Assembly (NCBI GenBank): GCA_038373885.1
Contig: JAWZYV010013024.1
Location: 185,143-249,142 of the forward strand
DNA from: Cheiracanthium punctorium
Taxonomy: Eukaryota > Arthropoda > Arachnida > Araneae > Cheiracanthiidae
DNA length: 64,000 bases
Direction of reading: 5' to 3'
Made by a program: the position numbers and the translations under genes. Each line of letters opens with the position of its first letter. Positions within the stretch are counted from its first letter, which is position 1. Below, piece after piece: positions 45,031 through 55,378 of the stretch. The notes beneath the pieces are model-generated. The model ran no database searches, was not told the origin of the DNA, and saw only the letters and a list, made by a program, of their open reading frames with translations.

Positions 45031-45995
45031 CAGTAGAATCTCCCTATAACGAAGTCTCCTTACAACGAATTTCTCCATATAACGAAATTTTTCATGGAAA
45101 TGTAACTTTAATGTTTAAATAACAATATAAACATTCTCCATATAATGAAGAGCTCATCTTCCCATAGCGAATATTTCAGATTTACCTTTGATTTTTTTTT
45201 TTTTTTTTTTTTTTTTTTGTTGGTTTTGAAGAAAATTTTAATTTTTGAACAGACCACTTAGTGGAAGAGTAACAGATGATAAAAATGGAGGCCAGGAAAG
45301 TGAAACTGACTCCGATAATGAAGACACTTCACCAGTGCCGGATTATGACTAACAGGGGCACCGGGCATTGATAGATTTGGGGGCCCCCCAATCTATGAAA
45401 TTTGTTAGATTTTTCATAAAATTTTGATATAAAGAATATTTAAAAAAAGAAACATTTAAAATGGGGGCCCTGGGCAAAGTCCCGATTTGCCCATATAATA
45501 ATAAGGCCCTGCACTTCACGACCAAAACCACATCAAACTTTAATGCTTGAACCTTTCAAAAGCATTAAAAAAGGTTTCCAAATGCAAGAAAATGTGCCTC
45601 CCTCTTTTTTAAGTGAACTTTTAAAATGTGAATATTTTTATGAAAATTTAAAATCACTGAATGCAAAACAATGTAAAATAACAGAATTTTGAAGTAAAAT
45701 AAATGTTAAGTGCATTACATATTTTATTCTCTAAATTCGTGGATTGTCCTTACTTTTGAACATTTCATTTATACAATGAAAAGTAAGAAACCATAAGTTT
45801 AACAAATTTATAATAAATACCAATTTATTTTCAATTGCAAGACATAATTTAATACTTTTAAACATCGAATTAACTAAAGTTTGTAATATTTGCTTAAATA
45901 ACTGCAAAAATCTCTAATCTCTGTACAACGAAATTTTCTCTATAGCAAATATTTTAACTGGAACCGAACAAGTTCATTATAGGGAAATTCAATTG
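45031..45995. mobile_element. Tigger-like MITE, interrupted
   Basis: The left end, CAGTAGAATCTCCCTATAAC, and the inverted right end, CAATTGAATTTCCCTATAAT, are the kind of termini seen in pogo/Tigger copies ('CCCTATAACGAA'). Repeats of ATAACGAA/ACAACGAA motifs continue inward on both sides. A short acidic frame (TDDKNGGQESETDSDNEDT at about 45265-45325) may be the last trace of a pogo protein. A T run (45192-45218) and a younger hAT MITE sit inside. Confidence 0.6.
45333..45511. mobile_element. hAT MITE, 179 bp, nested
   Basis: Begins CAGTGCCGGATTATGACTA and ends AATAAGGCCCTG. The 8-bp target duplication CACTTCAC is perfect (45325-45332 and 45512-45519). Inverted ends are short (CAGTGCC versus CAGGGCC). 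It interrupts the Tigger-like element. Confidence 0.8.
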
Positions 45996-45999
45996 TGTA

Positions 46000-47205
46000 T
46001 ATATATACATATATATGAATGAACTCTTTTTCGAGTCCACACAGTGAGAATATAAACGTTTATAAAACTGAAGTAAAATAATAGCCTACCTCTCGACATT
46101 AGTTATTTGCAATCCTTGCAGATAGCGTATTTAGTGTTGGGCACCTATTCAAAATAATTTAGAAGAATAGACGATTGTCCTGCTAAACTGTCATCTAATG
46201 ATTATTCGTCCATAATTTCGACCACACTTGGTGATACGACATACATTTAGCGATGGTTAGAATAAAAATTTAAAAAAAAAACGCAGTTTAAAAACACTCG
46301 CGCTAACAAATGTGCCAATGAAACGACGCCTCTCATCTCATTACCAAAATTAATATTCTAGAATAGTGTTGCGCCTGCGTGGTTTTTTCTGAAAAGCAAA
46401 GTATCGGTGAAAATGGATGAAAGCAACAGAAACCGATACTTTTAGAATCGAAAGTACCGATACCTAAAAAAATAAGAGTTATCGGCACCGATACTATCGG
46501 TCGATCCCTAAAAACTGTAATAGAGATCTGTATTGTTCAATTTAAATGTTTCCTGACCCATTGCAAATGCTATTGTCAATAGTATGACCTGACTCAATGC
46601 AGCAACTTTATAAATTAATTGTGTAGAACACTATTGTAGTTGTACACACACATTTTTGCAATAGGACCCTACTTTAGACAGAAATTGTAAATTTAGTAAT
46701 TAATGTATATGTGTTTTTGTAGTGTGTGGTATAATAAAATATGGTATTTAAAATTTCATTTTTTAAAATCAAAGTTTAAAAAACAATTTTTTCAATGATA
46801 TTTGTATTAAACTAATTTACAATTTTTTTCTTTTTAAATCCACCCTTTGAGTATCAGACTTATGGTTACAGAAAACTATATGTAGAACTTGGCTCTGTTC
46901 TGTAATCATTGTGATACTGAAAGCAATAAGTTATTGAGTCAATTTTTTTTTTTTTTTTTTCATACACTGCTGATTTTTCTTAATGACACTTATGATTCTT
47001 CATAAACAGCTCATTAAATGTACTTAATAAATTCACCAATAAATTTATGAATTTTTTCCCATTATGTTAAATATTTAATGACTGGAAAGTCGGATCACTA
47101 TATATTTTTACATAAAATGAGCCACACTTGCTCAATTGTTTTTCAGATTTCAATTTAAAATATTTTATGCTAGTTTTTATATCTATTTATGTGAACTTAT
47201 TAAAT
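46000..47205. other. Stretch without a gene; one repeat end
   Basis: No gene. 46400-46515 has mirrored 'accgatac' motifs (AACAGAAACCGATACTTTTA, GTACCGATACC, CGGCACCGATACTATCGG) and ends CGATCCCTAAA, the inverse of the TAGGGATCGACCGATA repeat type. Also contains a T run at 46944-46962. Confidence 0.45.
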
Positions 47206-47218
47206 TTACTGTATATTA

Positions 47219-49770
47219 GGGTGTATCACGAATTTTTTTTTTTTGGAAAATCAAACTTTCAAGTTGATAAAAAGTTGTCACTGTCATCACATACCTACCA
47301 AATTTTTTTATTTTATCGAAAAATATTTAGGTCTCCCGGAATGACCCTGAAGGTCTCAGTTTTTTAGTCAAAACGAAATTTTTAAGCATTTTTGTATAAA
47401 GTATGTATACATCAAAATTAAATATTCAACAGCGAAAATGGGCAATTTCAGATGGAATCTATCAATAAAAGAATGCATTGCGACTGAAATTGAACATTTA
47501 GATCTCCTGGAATCGTAATGAAAATCTCCAATTTTTTGTCAACTAGCCGTATTTAAGAAATGTTGAAGAATCTTTCAGATTTTCAATCATTGTATTTATA
47601 ATACAGACACTGCAGTACAGCGTTCCGAAATAGCAAGAATATTTTTGTAGGCGATTATGGGGCTCAGATTTCAAGGTCATAAAACTGTAGCTCCCCCATG
47701 ACTTTTTAGATAAGGGAAGTGCAAGACCATCACGTGATTACTTCTCTCTCCCTCGTCCACCCTTCCTTTCTTTGTCAGTTTGCTCTTAGCATTTTTTATG
47801 TGCAAAGCGTCCATTTAGCGAGCATTTATGATTTTTGATCGAGTTCAATTTGGTTTTGTTGTTTTACCATCATGAGTAGAAAAACTCATTCTACATCAAC
47901 AAGGAAAACTACTGACGATCCAATTGTCGGCCAACCTCTAGATATAAGTGATAGCAATGTTTTACTTACTAAAATTGATGTACTACGTTATTTTGAATGG
48001 GTAAGAAATCAGTTGAAGTCTGAAGGATGTCATCAACCAAAGAATAAGGTAGTTGCAATGCGAGTGGCCCGTAAGCTAGAAGAAATATGGAAGAAGGCTT
48101 CTATTCCTGTTTCATCTGTAAACAACATTGTTTTTATGATTTTAAAACTATGCGAGAGATCTGAAAAGATTTAAAAGTCATCAGGGAGGTTGTAACGCAA
48201 AAAATGCCAAGAGCTTTGAAACGTCCGTTGAAAAGTTCAAATCTGACATTGTAAATAATCTTTTTGATATTTGTTCATGCGAATGTAGAGATTTAGAGAA
48301 ATGTTTGTGTCCAGCGCAAAGGTAGGTTCCACAACTGGAACACAAGTCTTGAAGGACCAACGAAACCTGAGGCTTATGGTTGTGCGAGGAATTGACACAG
48401 TAGAGAGTAAAAAAAATCGAGAAACATGCTAAAAGAAAGGAAAAGTCCATACAATTCAAGTTAAACAGAAATCTCCAATCAACAAATATCCCTACTTTAT
48501 TGCATGAAGGCACTGGTAGTGACCCTGACAGCGATTCCATTCAACAGGATTCAAGTGATGAAAGTGTTTTAGCTATAAAAAATAAAAAGGAAAATTCTAG
48601 CGTTTCAGTAAAGCAAGTCCTTCCAGTAGATCTGCCATCATTTTCCAGAAAATGTGATCGCAGAGCAATTTCCAATAGAGCGGGAGTGCAACTAGCAAGT
48701 GATCTTTAATTTTTCACGAGAGTAAAGTACCGTGAAGTATTGCTTCAACTCTCACTTCAGAAATAATTTCTCTCTATTTTGATGGTCGGAAAGATGAAAT
48801 TATTGTCAAAGAAAATGTACGTGGTAAATCTGTCCAGAAAACTATACAAGAACACATATATTTGGTATAAGAATATGAGAATATGTAAGAATTTGGTTGA
48901 CAGGTTCAATATATCTTGGTCGTGTAACTCCAAGCAGTGGTTCTGGGAAAGACATAGTACCATCAATAATGAAACACATGTAATGTAACTGGATTGTGAT
49001 GTGACAACTATCAAAGCTCTTGGATGTGATGGTATGGCCACAAACACTGGAGTTTCTAATGTATCAGGTTGCAGGTTAGAAAAGCTACTTGCGTTCGTGA
49101 TGCGCTGCCTACAATTATCAAAATAAATAGACAGTGAAATCAAGATTTATTTTGAATAACCTTTACATATTCAATGTTCTTTATTTGTAACCTTTATGTG
49201 TTTGTTTATATCTTTTGTAACCTTTTTCATCTAAATCGCACTTTCTGAGTTTTAATTTTAATATATTTCTGTTCCTCCAAAATTTTTTTCTAATGTGTAA
49301 TTATTTCTAATGTCCCCCACCCGGAATAAAAAAGAAACTGAGAAACTAATAAACTAATGAAAAATTAATATACATTTTATTTGCACTGTTGCTAGAAGTT
49401 TATCAATGTAAAAAATCGCCTGGAAATTTTTAAATATTTGATAAAATAGGAAGGTTTTTCAAATTAGATTCTGGCAGAACTAATATAGTTAATGGTACAA
49501 ATGAATTTTTTTAAAGTCTGTTGTCTTTATAAACTTAAGTTTTTGTACTTAAAAAAAATATATACTCTTTATTCATGTTTATATATTTTTTAAAATATAC
49601 ACATTTTAGGTCAAAAAAAGTTGAATTTTGTCAAAAAAAGTTTATTCCGGGAGACCTAAATATTTTTCGATTTAAAAAAAATTTTGTTTGGTAGGTATGT
49701 GATGACAATGACAACTTTTTATCAACTTGAAAGTTTGATTTTCCAAAAAAAAAATTTTTGCGATACACCC
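47219..49770. mobile_element. Long-TIR element B with orphan protein
   Basis: 2552 bp. Terminal inverted repeats of about 127 bp (47219-47345 and 49643-49770) start GGGTGTATC and share TTTCAAGTTGATAAAAAGTT, GTCATCACATACCTACCAAA and ATTTAGGTCTCCCGGAAT. A second, weaker copy of the last block (ATTTAGATCTCCTGGAAT) lies at 47490. Flanks carry the 9-bp direct repeat ACTGTATAT (47208-47216 and 49771-49779), with two extra bases TA before the left GGG. The interior encodes an orphan protein. Repeat length plus 9-11 bp duplication resembles Mutator-like architecture, but the protein shows no MULE motif I recognise. Confidence 0.85.
47872..49125 (+). pseudogene. Orphan protein of long-TIR element B
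   Basis: Plus strand from MSRKTHSTSTRK: a first 100-codon segment (LLTKIDVLRYFEWVRNQLKS, VARKLEEIWKKASIPV), then after indels FDICSCECRDLEKCLCPAQ, SFSRKCDRRAISNRAGVQLA, SEIISLYFDGRKDEIIVKEN, GSIYLGRVTPSSGSGKDIV and ALGCDGMATNTGVSNVSG. From memory these blocks are the N-terminal two thirds of an invertebrate multicopy protein whose C-terminal part (NELPLRH…) is present at 28470-29460. The copy breaks off after the CDG block. Cys-rich N part suggests nucleic-acid binding; the function is not established. Confidence 0.65.
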
Positions 49771-50304
49771 ACTGTATATATTTGAGTATAAGCCAAACGT
49801 ATATTTTTACTTAGAAAAATTAGTTAAAAATCGAAAACCCGAGTATAAGCCGAATATAAAAACGCAGAGCCGAAAACATCAATCTTTCGCCAAATATGGA
49901 AAATTTTAAGTATGTTAAGGTCCTTGTTTTCTAGAGTTTAATTTACATTTTCTTGAGAAATCTAGGAAATTTTTTGTAAGTTCTTTTTTTTTTTACGTGC
50001 AAATCTTCTTTTATTTCATGAAAATAATTCTAAGTCTTTTTTATTTCTGTTCGGTTGTTTTTGGTTAGTCTGTCCATTTTCCAAACTCGAGAAAAGGACT
50101 GCGAAAAAAAACGAAATCTAAGATGGCAGCAGGGTCACTGAACCTTACTCTTCCCATTCTTTTACAAACCGAGTATAGGCCGACCCCCGCCCCCCTCCCC
50201 CAACTTTTTAATCTAAACTTTGACCAAAATTTCTCGGCTTATACTTGAGTATATGTGGTAATTAATGTCTGTAAAAATATATAATTATGATAATATTGAA
50301 ATAG

Positions 50305-50425
50305 GTAAATATATATTTGGATGCTTCAAATCCAGAAGCAGAAGTTCTGAAAGAAATGATGCGATCAACTGGTATCGGCGTTATTAAGTTGAAGATGTCA
50401 GATTATCTGGTCAATCTTAAGGAAG
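50305..50425 (+). CDS. AHSA1 exon
   Basis: A 121-bp exon between ATAG and GTATTA. It starts on a codon boundary, as the exon at 26649-26734 requires, and encodes VNIYLDASNPEAEVLKEMMR, then GIGVIKLKMSDYLVNLKE plus one base. It corresponds to the human stretch that runs from the second IPNLS strand to the helix ending in STLKTEF. The 23.6-kb intron before it is filled with transposons; the one after it is 104 bp. Confidence 0.9.
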
Positions 50426-50529
50426 GTATTACAAAGAGATTTTTTAAAATGATAAAATTAATCCACTTTGTCTATGTGTTAAGCAATTTAAAATTTTAAT
50501 CATATTTCTTGAAATATTTCTTTTTCTAG

Positions 50530-50612
50530 AATTTTCAAAGGGCCTCATTCTTCCAACAAAGGATTCTAGTAATTCAGAAGTGATAAATACTGAAAAGCTA
50601 AATAAAAAAAAT
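50530..50612 (+). CDS. AHSA1 exon
   Basis: An 83-bp exon between TTCTAG and GTGAGT. It completes a Glu codon and reads FSKGLILPTKDSSNSEVINT, then EKLNKKN, ending on a codon boundary. FSKGLILPT matches human FTQGMILPT, the last conserved block of the Aha1 N-terminal domain; the Ser/Asn/Lys-rich remainder is the variable linker before the C-terminal START-like domain. No further exon was recognised in the remaining 13.4 kb. Confidence 0.9.
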
Positions 50613-51004
50613 GTGAGTCATAATGGATTTTATTTACGTAATTGTATTTTAATTTTTATGCCTGTTTTTTCATATTTGTTTTATGGGTGTAACTTTGTAA
50701 TGTAAGTATGCATAGTATATGATCAAACAGGGCCATACCCAAAAATATTTCAAGGAGATATGAAATATTGTAAAAGCATGAATAAGCAAAATTTCAGAGT
50801 GAAGGAATATATTCTGATATCCATTTCCTGGCTACACTCCTAAGATAGAAAGTATTTAGATTTAGACCCTCTAAATGTTTAAAAAAATAAAAAATCATAT
50901 CTAAAAAGTATGTGGCTAACTGCTTGCTTTGTCTACATGGATCCTAATTTGAGAATCTGGGGGAACTTACGTGTCCTTTCATGTAACCTTTCACAAAGTG
51001 TGCA
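50613..51004. other. Start of the next AHSA1 intron
   Basis: AT-rich, no coding signal. It continues into TAGGCCTGGGCC-type repeat DNA at 51005. Confidence 0.6.
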
Positions 51005-51049
51005 TTAGGCCTGGGCCAAAAATCTATAAATACTGACATATCGGTTTTA

Positions 51050-51865
51050 CAGGGTGTCTACCATCATGCAACGGTCACGAAAGTCATGGAAAAGTCAAGA
51101 ATTGGAAAAAAGGTCACGAAAGTCAAGAAATGAAGCACTAGGTCACGATTAGCGACTCAACTCCCTTTTTCCATTTCATTCGAATTCTTAGTTGACGATT
51201 TTCGTAACCAAAATTTTCTAAACTTTTGTGCACCATTTTTACGGTTTGGCTGTTGAACGTACAGTTTACCGTATAATTCTATCGATCTTTGTTGTAGAGA
51301 TATTTAATTTTGAAATCAGGGCTTATTCGCTGCTCACCCTGTATATTAATAGTGTTAAATTTAAAAGTATAATTTTTCTTCATTCTATCAGTATGATGCA
51401 GGGGTGCAGAAACTGTTTTTACTCTCAACATTTCCCTCAATCCATATGCAAATTTCCCCAAAATTTTATGATATGTTTATAGCCTTGCATAAGTTCTGTA
51501 TTACCATAAGTGTAAAATATTTGCAATGTACAAGCTACATATACATGTTTACTAAATAGCAATTAGTCCAAGTTAAGAGAAAGCAAACTGCTAATCGGTG
51601 AAAAAGTTGAAAAAAATCGCCTTAAAAATAGGAATGAGAAAGAATAACTCGAAGAATTTCATAATTCATTGTTAAAATCGAAATCAGTTATATATTGTCT
51701 GCAAAATTTTCCCCAGATGGCTAAAATTTTCCCCTATCCTAGATTGCTGGATCGTACATATTCTGCATCCCTGGCACGAATGTATTTTTGATATTAGTGT
51801 TTCGTATTTGTTATGGTCAAGAAAAGGTCAAGAAATCAAGCTTACTTTATATGGTAGACACCCTG
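51050..51865. mobile_element. CAGGGTGTCTACCAT element
   Basis: 816 bp with perfect 15-bp inverted ends (CAGGGTGTCTACCAT / ATGGTAGACACCCTG). The bases TTTTA are found immediately outside both ends (51045-51049 and 51866-51870). The left part repeats GGTCACGAAAGTCA and GAAAAGTCAAGAA motifs. A truncated relative is at 8893-9060. No transposase frame. It interrupts a repeat that starts TAGGCCTGGGCCAAAAATC at about 51005, related to the start of 55379-56266. Confidence 0.8.
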
Positions 51866-51870
51866 TTTTA

Positions 51871-52369
51871 TTTCAACATCAGATATCCGATATTCACATT
51901 TTCATTTCAGTGAAATCTCAAATTCGATAAAGTTCAAAAATACAGGCCGGCGATAAGAAAATCCCGAGATCGATACCGGCTTGTGATGCTTTTGCTACTG
52001 CTTTCTCTCCGTTGATGGTGATACCAGATCGCTGTAAAAACAGCTGCTTCACTACAGGGATCGCTGCTGCGTGTTTGTTATCACAGAGAATATTTTTTTC
52101 CTCCCTCGGAGCTCTGCAGAAAGAAAGCAGGGAATGTTAATTTCAAAGGGGATGTTGCGTATAGTGTGTCGTTCTGCTCACGGAAGATATCTAGGTGCAA
52201 TAGTAGTTATTATTTAATGATGATTTTGAGTGAAGGATATTATGATGTGCAAACGGCTATTTCAACACACAATAGAGCTGCTGACATTTGGTTGGATCGA
52301 TAATATCCGATAGAGCAAATGTTTATTGGAAATAATAATTTAATCTAAGTGCAGCACCGTGTACATTAA
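51871..52369. other. Continuation of the interrupted repeat
   Basis: Matches parts of 55430-55520 (TTTTCATTTCAG.GAAATCT, then AGTTCAAAAATA). No gene. It ends at the TTAA target of the piggyBac element. Confidence 0.45.
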
Positions 52370-54639
52370 CACTAGAAGCGCCAGAGCAGTCATTTTGACT
52401 GTTTTCGCCATTTTAGCTTGGATTCCCAAAAGACCCTTTACTTTAGGAAGTCATAATTTTTTGAATTCTCCTAAAATACCTTGAAAATTATTGGCACCAA
52501 ATATGCATTGAATGAAAATAAAATTAATGGAAATATTTTTATGTATACCTAGAAGCGCCACGAGCAGTCATATTGACTGCTAGTGAAATTGAGTTTATTC
52601 ATCGTACTCTATCACGCAGAAAAATCTTATCATGAAGAAACATTTCCCCTACATATTTCTTTCATTCATTATTTCTCTAATCCATGAAATACTTGTCATC
52701 TTCCGCCCCCTTCCCCAGCCTGCCCTCCCTCCTCCCGCTCCTGTTTTTTGTTCACCCCTTTCTTGAGAACAAAAACATTTTATCTATTTCCTTTCATTGA
52801 CTTTCACCTGCCTACCAAGCTACCCTTTTCGCACTTTCAAAAATTTCTCCCCATATGCCGTAATGTAAAAGAGATCTTTGTTGTAGCCCTGTATAAAAAT
52901 TATAAGTCCCATACACATCAAAATCAATACCAATCTTACAATGGTGGTTTATAACATATATGCCCTATTTGAGCTCAATGGAATGCCCCTTTTAGGAGCT
53001 ATAATGTTTACTCACATTCCCACATAAATACATACATCTCCTAAAAATATCATAAATGAATTTAGAAGACCCCAAAACATATAAACAAAAAATCTCGTAG
53101 TCAAATTTTTTCATGATTACAATACTTTCCTTACATGGTACATGTTCGGAAAATAAAAATTTACAGAAGGAAAGGCAGCTTTGAACAATGAAGAGAACTG
53201 GTCAATAACTTTAGAAGAGCTTGATTAGATTAGAAAATGCTTTTATTGTTATTATTTATGCTAGAGGAGCATATGGTTGCAATAATATGGATTACGATTT
53301 TCTGTGGAACAATACTTGGTGTTCTCCTTTTTTTAAAAAAATAATGTCCCGTTATCGTTTTTGAAATATCATGAAAAATCTAACATTTGATTTGAAGTCA
53401 AACAGGAGTCAACGTTTAGAAACTGATAAGTTTGCTATGTTTTCAGACATCTGGAACAAATTTATAGAAAATTGTGCTTTTTCTTATAAGCCAGGAGAAA
53501 ATCTGGTGGTAGATAAAGAATCCATCCAAAGTTAGGTGCAAGTTTATTCAATGTATGCCGAATAAACCAGATAAATTTGGTATAAAATTTTGGATGCTAG
53601 TTGATGTTGACTCAAAGTTTATGTGCAATGCTTTTCCATACCTTGGAAAGGATAACGCAAGAAATGAAAATGAAAGCCTTCCTGAAAATATAGTAATGCG
53701 CCTTCTGAGCCCTGATCTGAATAAAGGTAGAAATGTGACAGCGGACAACTAGTTTTCTCGCTTTCATTAGCTACAAAACTTAAAATGAAGAACACAAGTT
53801 TTGTGGGGGACAGTAAGAAGACATCGAAAAGAAATTCCGCATGATATCAGATCAGGAAATCAAAAACTCAGCTACACGAAACAGCTTACTGAAAAATGGA
53901 GACACTATACTGACAGTCTATCAGGGTAAAATGAATAAAAATGTCCTGCTTCTAAGTAACTTGCATACAGATGTAAATGTAGAGTCACAAACTGTGAAAG
54001 AACTTACAGAAACAGTAGAATTCTACAACAAAATCAAATGTGGAGTCGACATCATTGACCAAATGACACGTAAATATTCTGTGCGGGCTGCTTGCCGTAG
54101 ATGGCCCGTGCATATTTTCTATAATATGCTGCATTTGGCCGGAATTAATGCCTGCATTATCTACCGAGAAATGACTGGTAAGTCTATAACAAGACATAAC
54201 TTTCTTTTTCAATTGGCAGAAGAATTGAGAGCGAGTCATTTGAAGAGAAAGACAAGTGCACAACTGCCCTCAGAAATTTCGAGCACTACTAACAAACTCT
54301 CAAAAAAGAGATGTCAGTGCCAAATTGGATTTCGTAAAAACAACAAATGATATGTGTCAGGAATGTTCACATTTCATATGTGGTTAATGCACTTCCAGCA
54401 TCGAAAAAGTTCCAATATGTAAAAATTGCGAATAGCATTAAAATGAGTTTTATTAAAAAGTAAGTAAAAATATTTTTCGTAGCATGTATTTTAACAAAAA
54501 TTAACATTTTATTCTTTAAAAAAGCTTTTAAAAATACCATAAACTTTTTGCATTCAAATAAATGTACAAAATTCTTTGAGCAGTCAATTTGACTGCTGCT
54601 GGCGCTTCTAGGTAGGAAGAAAGTGCGGCGCTTCTAGTG
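52370..54639 (+). mobile_element. piggyBac element with intact ends
   Basis: 2270 bp, bordered by TTAA on both sides (52366-52369 and 54640-54643). The 13-bp terminal inverted repeats CACTAGAAGCGCC are perfect. Inner inverted repeats also survive: CCTAGAAGCGCCACGAGCAG near 52549 and, inverted, CCTAGAAGCGCCAGCAGCAG near 54610, each followed by a palindrome like CAGTCAAATTGACTG. A third such palindrome is at 52389. The size is normal for an autonomous element, but the transposase frame is broken. Confidence 0.93.
53262..54440 (+). pseudogene. piggyBac transposase remnant
   Basis: Segments in order: GAYGCNNMDYDFLWNNTW, FDLKSNRSQRLETDKFAMFS, PGENLVVDKES (region of the first catalytic Asp), then 53555-53752 KPDKFGIKFWMLVDVDSKF and NKGRNVTADN (second Asp), then 53841-54350 with KCGVDIIDQMTRKYS (third Asp) and RRWPVHIFYNMLHLAGINA. 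The tail has a cysteine-rich cluster (KKRCQCQIGF). Four or more stops or frame changes (about 53535, 53755, 53840, 54350) inactivate it, although the Asp positions remain. Confidence 0.9.
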
Positions 54640-54769
54640 TTAACGGAAGCTGGTGTAAGTAAAATCTGTCATGGCTCCTAAGTCCCCCATGAATGATACC
54701 TTTGGAGGTCTCTTATAGCCTAAATAAAGATCATGGTCATCTAAGCTGCCAGCCTTCGGCATCAAATCT

Positions 54770-55375
54770 ATATGTATGGTTTATTAGCCTAATTACCATA
54801 ATTAACGTATATCTCGGAAACTATCCATCGGAGCACGTTTTTATTGATTCTCATTCTCGACCCCCAGACTCTGCATCCCCATCAATATATAAAATTTCGA
54901 ATGCTTTGACACCAAGCTTAACCTTTTAATCTTACTGGCCGAGGGGGGTCATACAAAGCTCCCCTGTTATGTTCAATTTGAGCATTTTAAAGACTAGCCT
55001 CCTCCGGCGACATCTCCAAAGTCTGGAAACCATCCCAGAGCCAATTTCTACATGTTTGCAGTCCTTTTAAGCCTCAATCATGGTTAATTAGTCTAATTAC
55101 CATAATTAATTAACGTATATCTCGGAAACTATCCATCGGAGCGTGTTTTTATTGATTCTCGACCCCCACCCCCACGGCATTACACCACCATCGATTCATA
55201 AAATTTCGAATGCTTTGACACCAAACTTAACCTTTTAATCTTACAGGCCCAGGGGCTCATACGAAGCTCCCCTGTATTTTCATTTCGGGCAGTTTAACAC
55301 TAGTTTTACTTGAACTGCCCTCCGACGGCATCTCCAAAGCCTACAAACCGTCCCAGAGCAAATTTCCACATGTCG
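54770..55375 (+). repeat. 308-bp tandem duplication
   Basis: Two adjacent units about 308 bp apart. Shared blocks: TAATTACCATAATTAA, CGTATATCTCGGAAACTATC, CATCGGAGC, TTTCGAATGCTTTGACACCA, AACCTTTTAATCTTAC, AGCTCCCCTGT, GGC(G/A)TCTCCAAAG. Similarity is high but not perfect, so the duplication is not recent. The second unit ends next to TAGGGCTGGGCC. Confidence 0.85.
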
Positions 55376-55378
55376 GTA

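Larger units (their letters stand above)
47209..50259. mobile_element. MITE split by long-TIR element B
   Basis: The right end (50259, inverted) reads CCACATATACTCAAGTATAA and is followed outward by TA. The left end is split: CTGTATAT at 47209-47216 and the rest at 49771 onward (ACTGTATATATTTGAGTATA). When the left flank is joined to the sequence after 49770, the reconstructed end aligns with the right end over its full length without gaps. The residual MITE is about 0.5 kb and TA-flanked. It ends 45 bp before an AHSA1 exon. Confidence 0.65.

Noticed and set aside
46000..46030. Short TA/ATG palindrome as a regulatory site
   Set aside because: Simple-sequence DNA next to a MITE end; nothing supports regulation.
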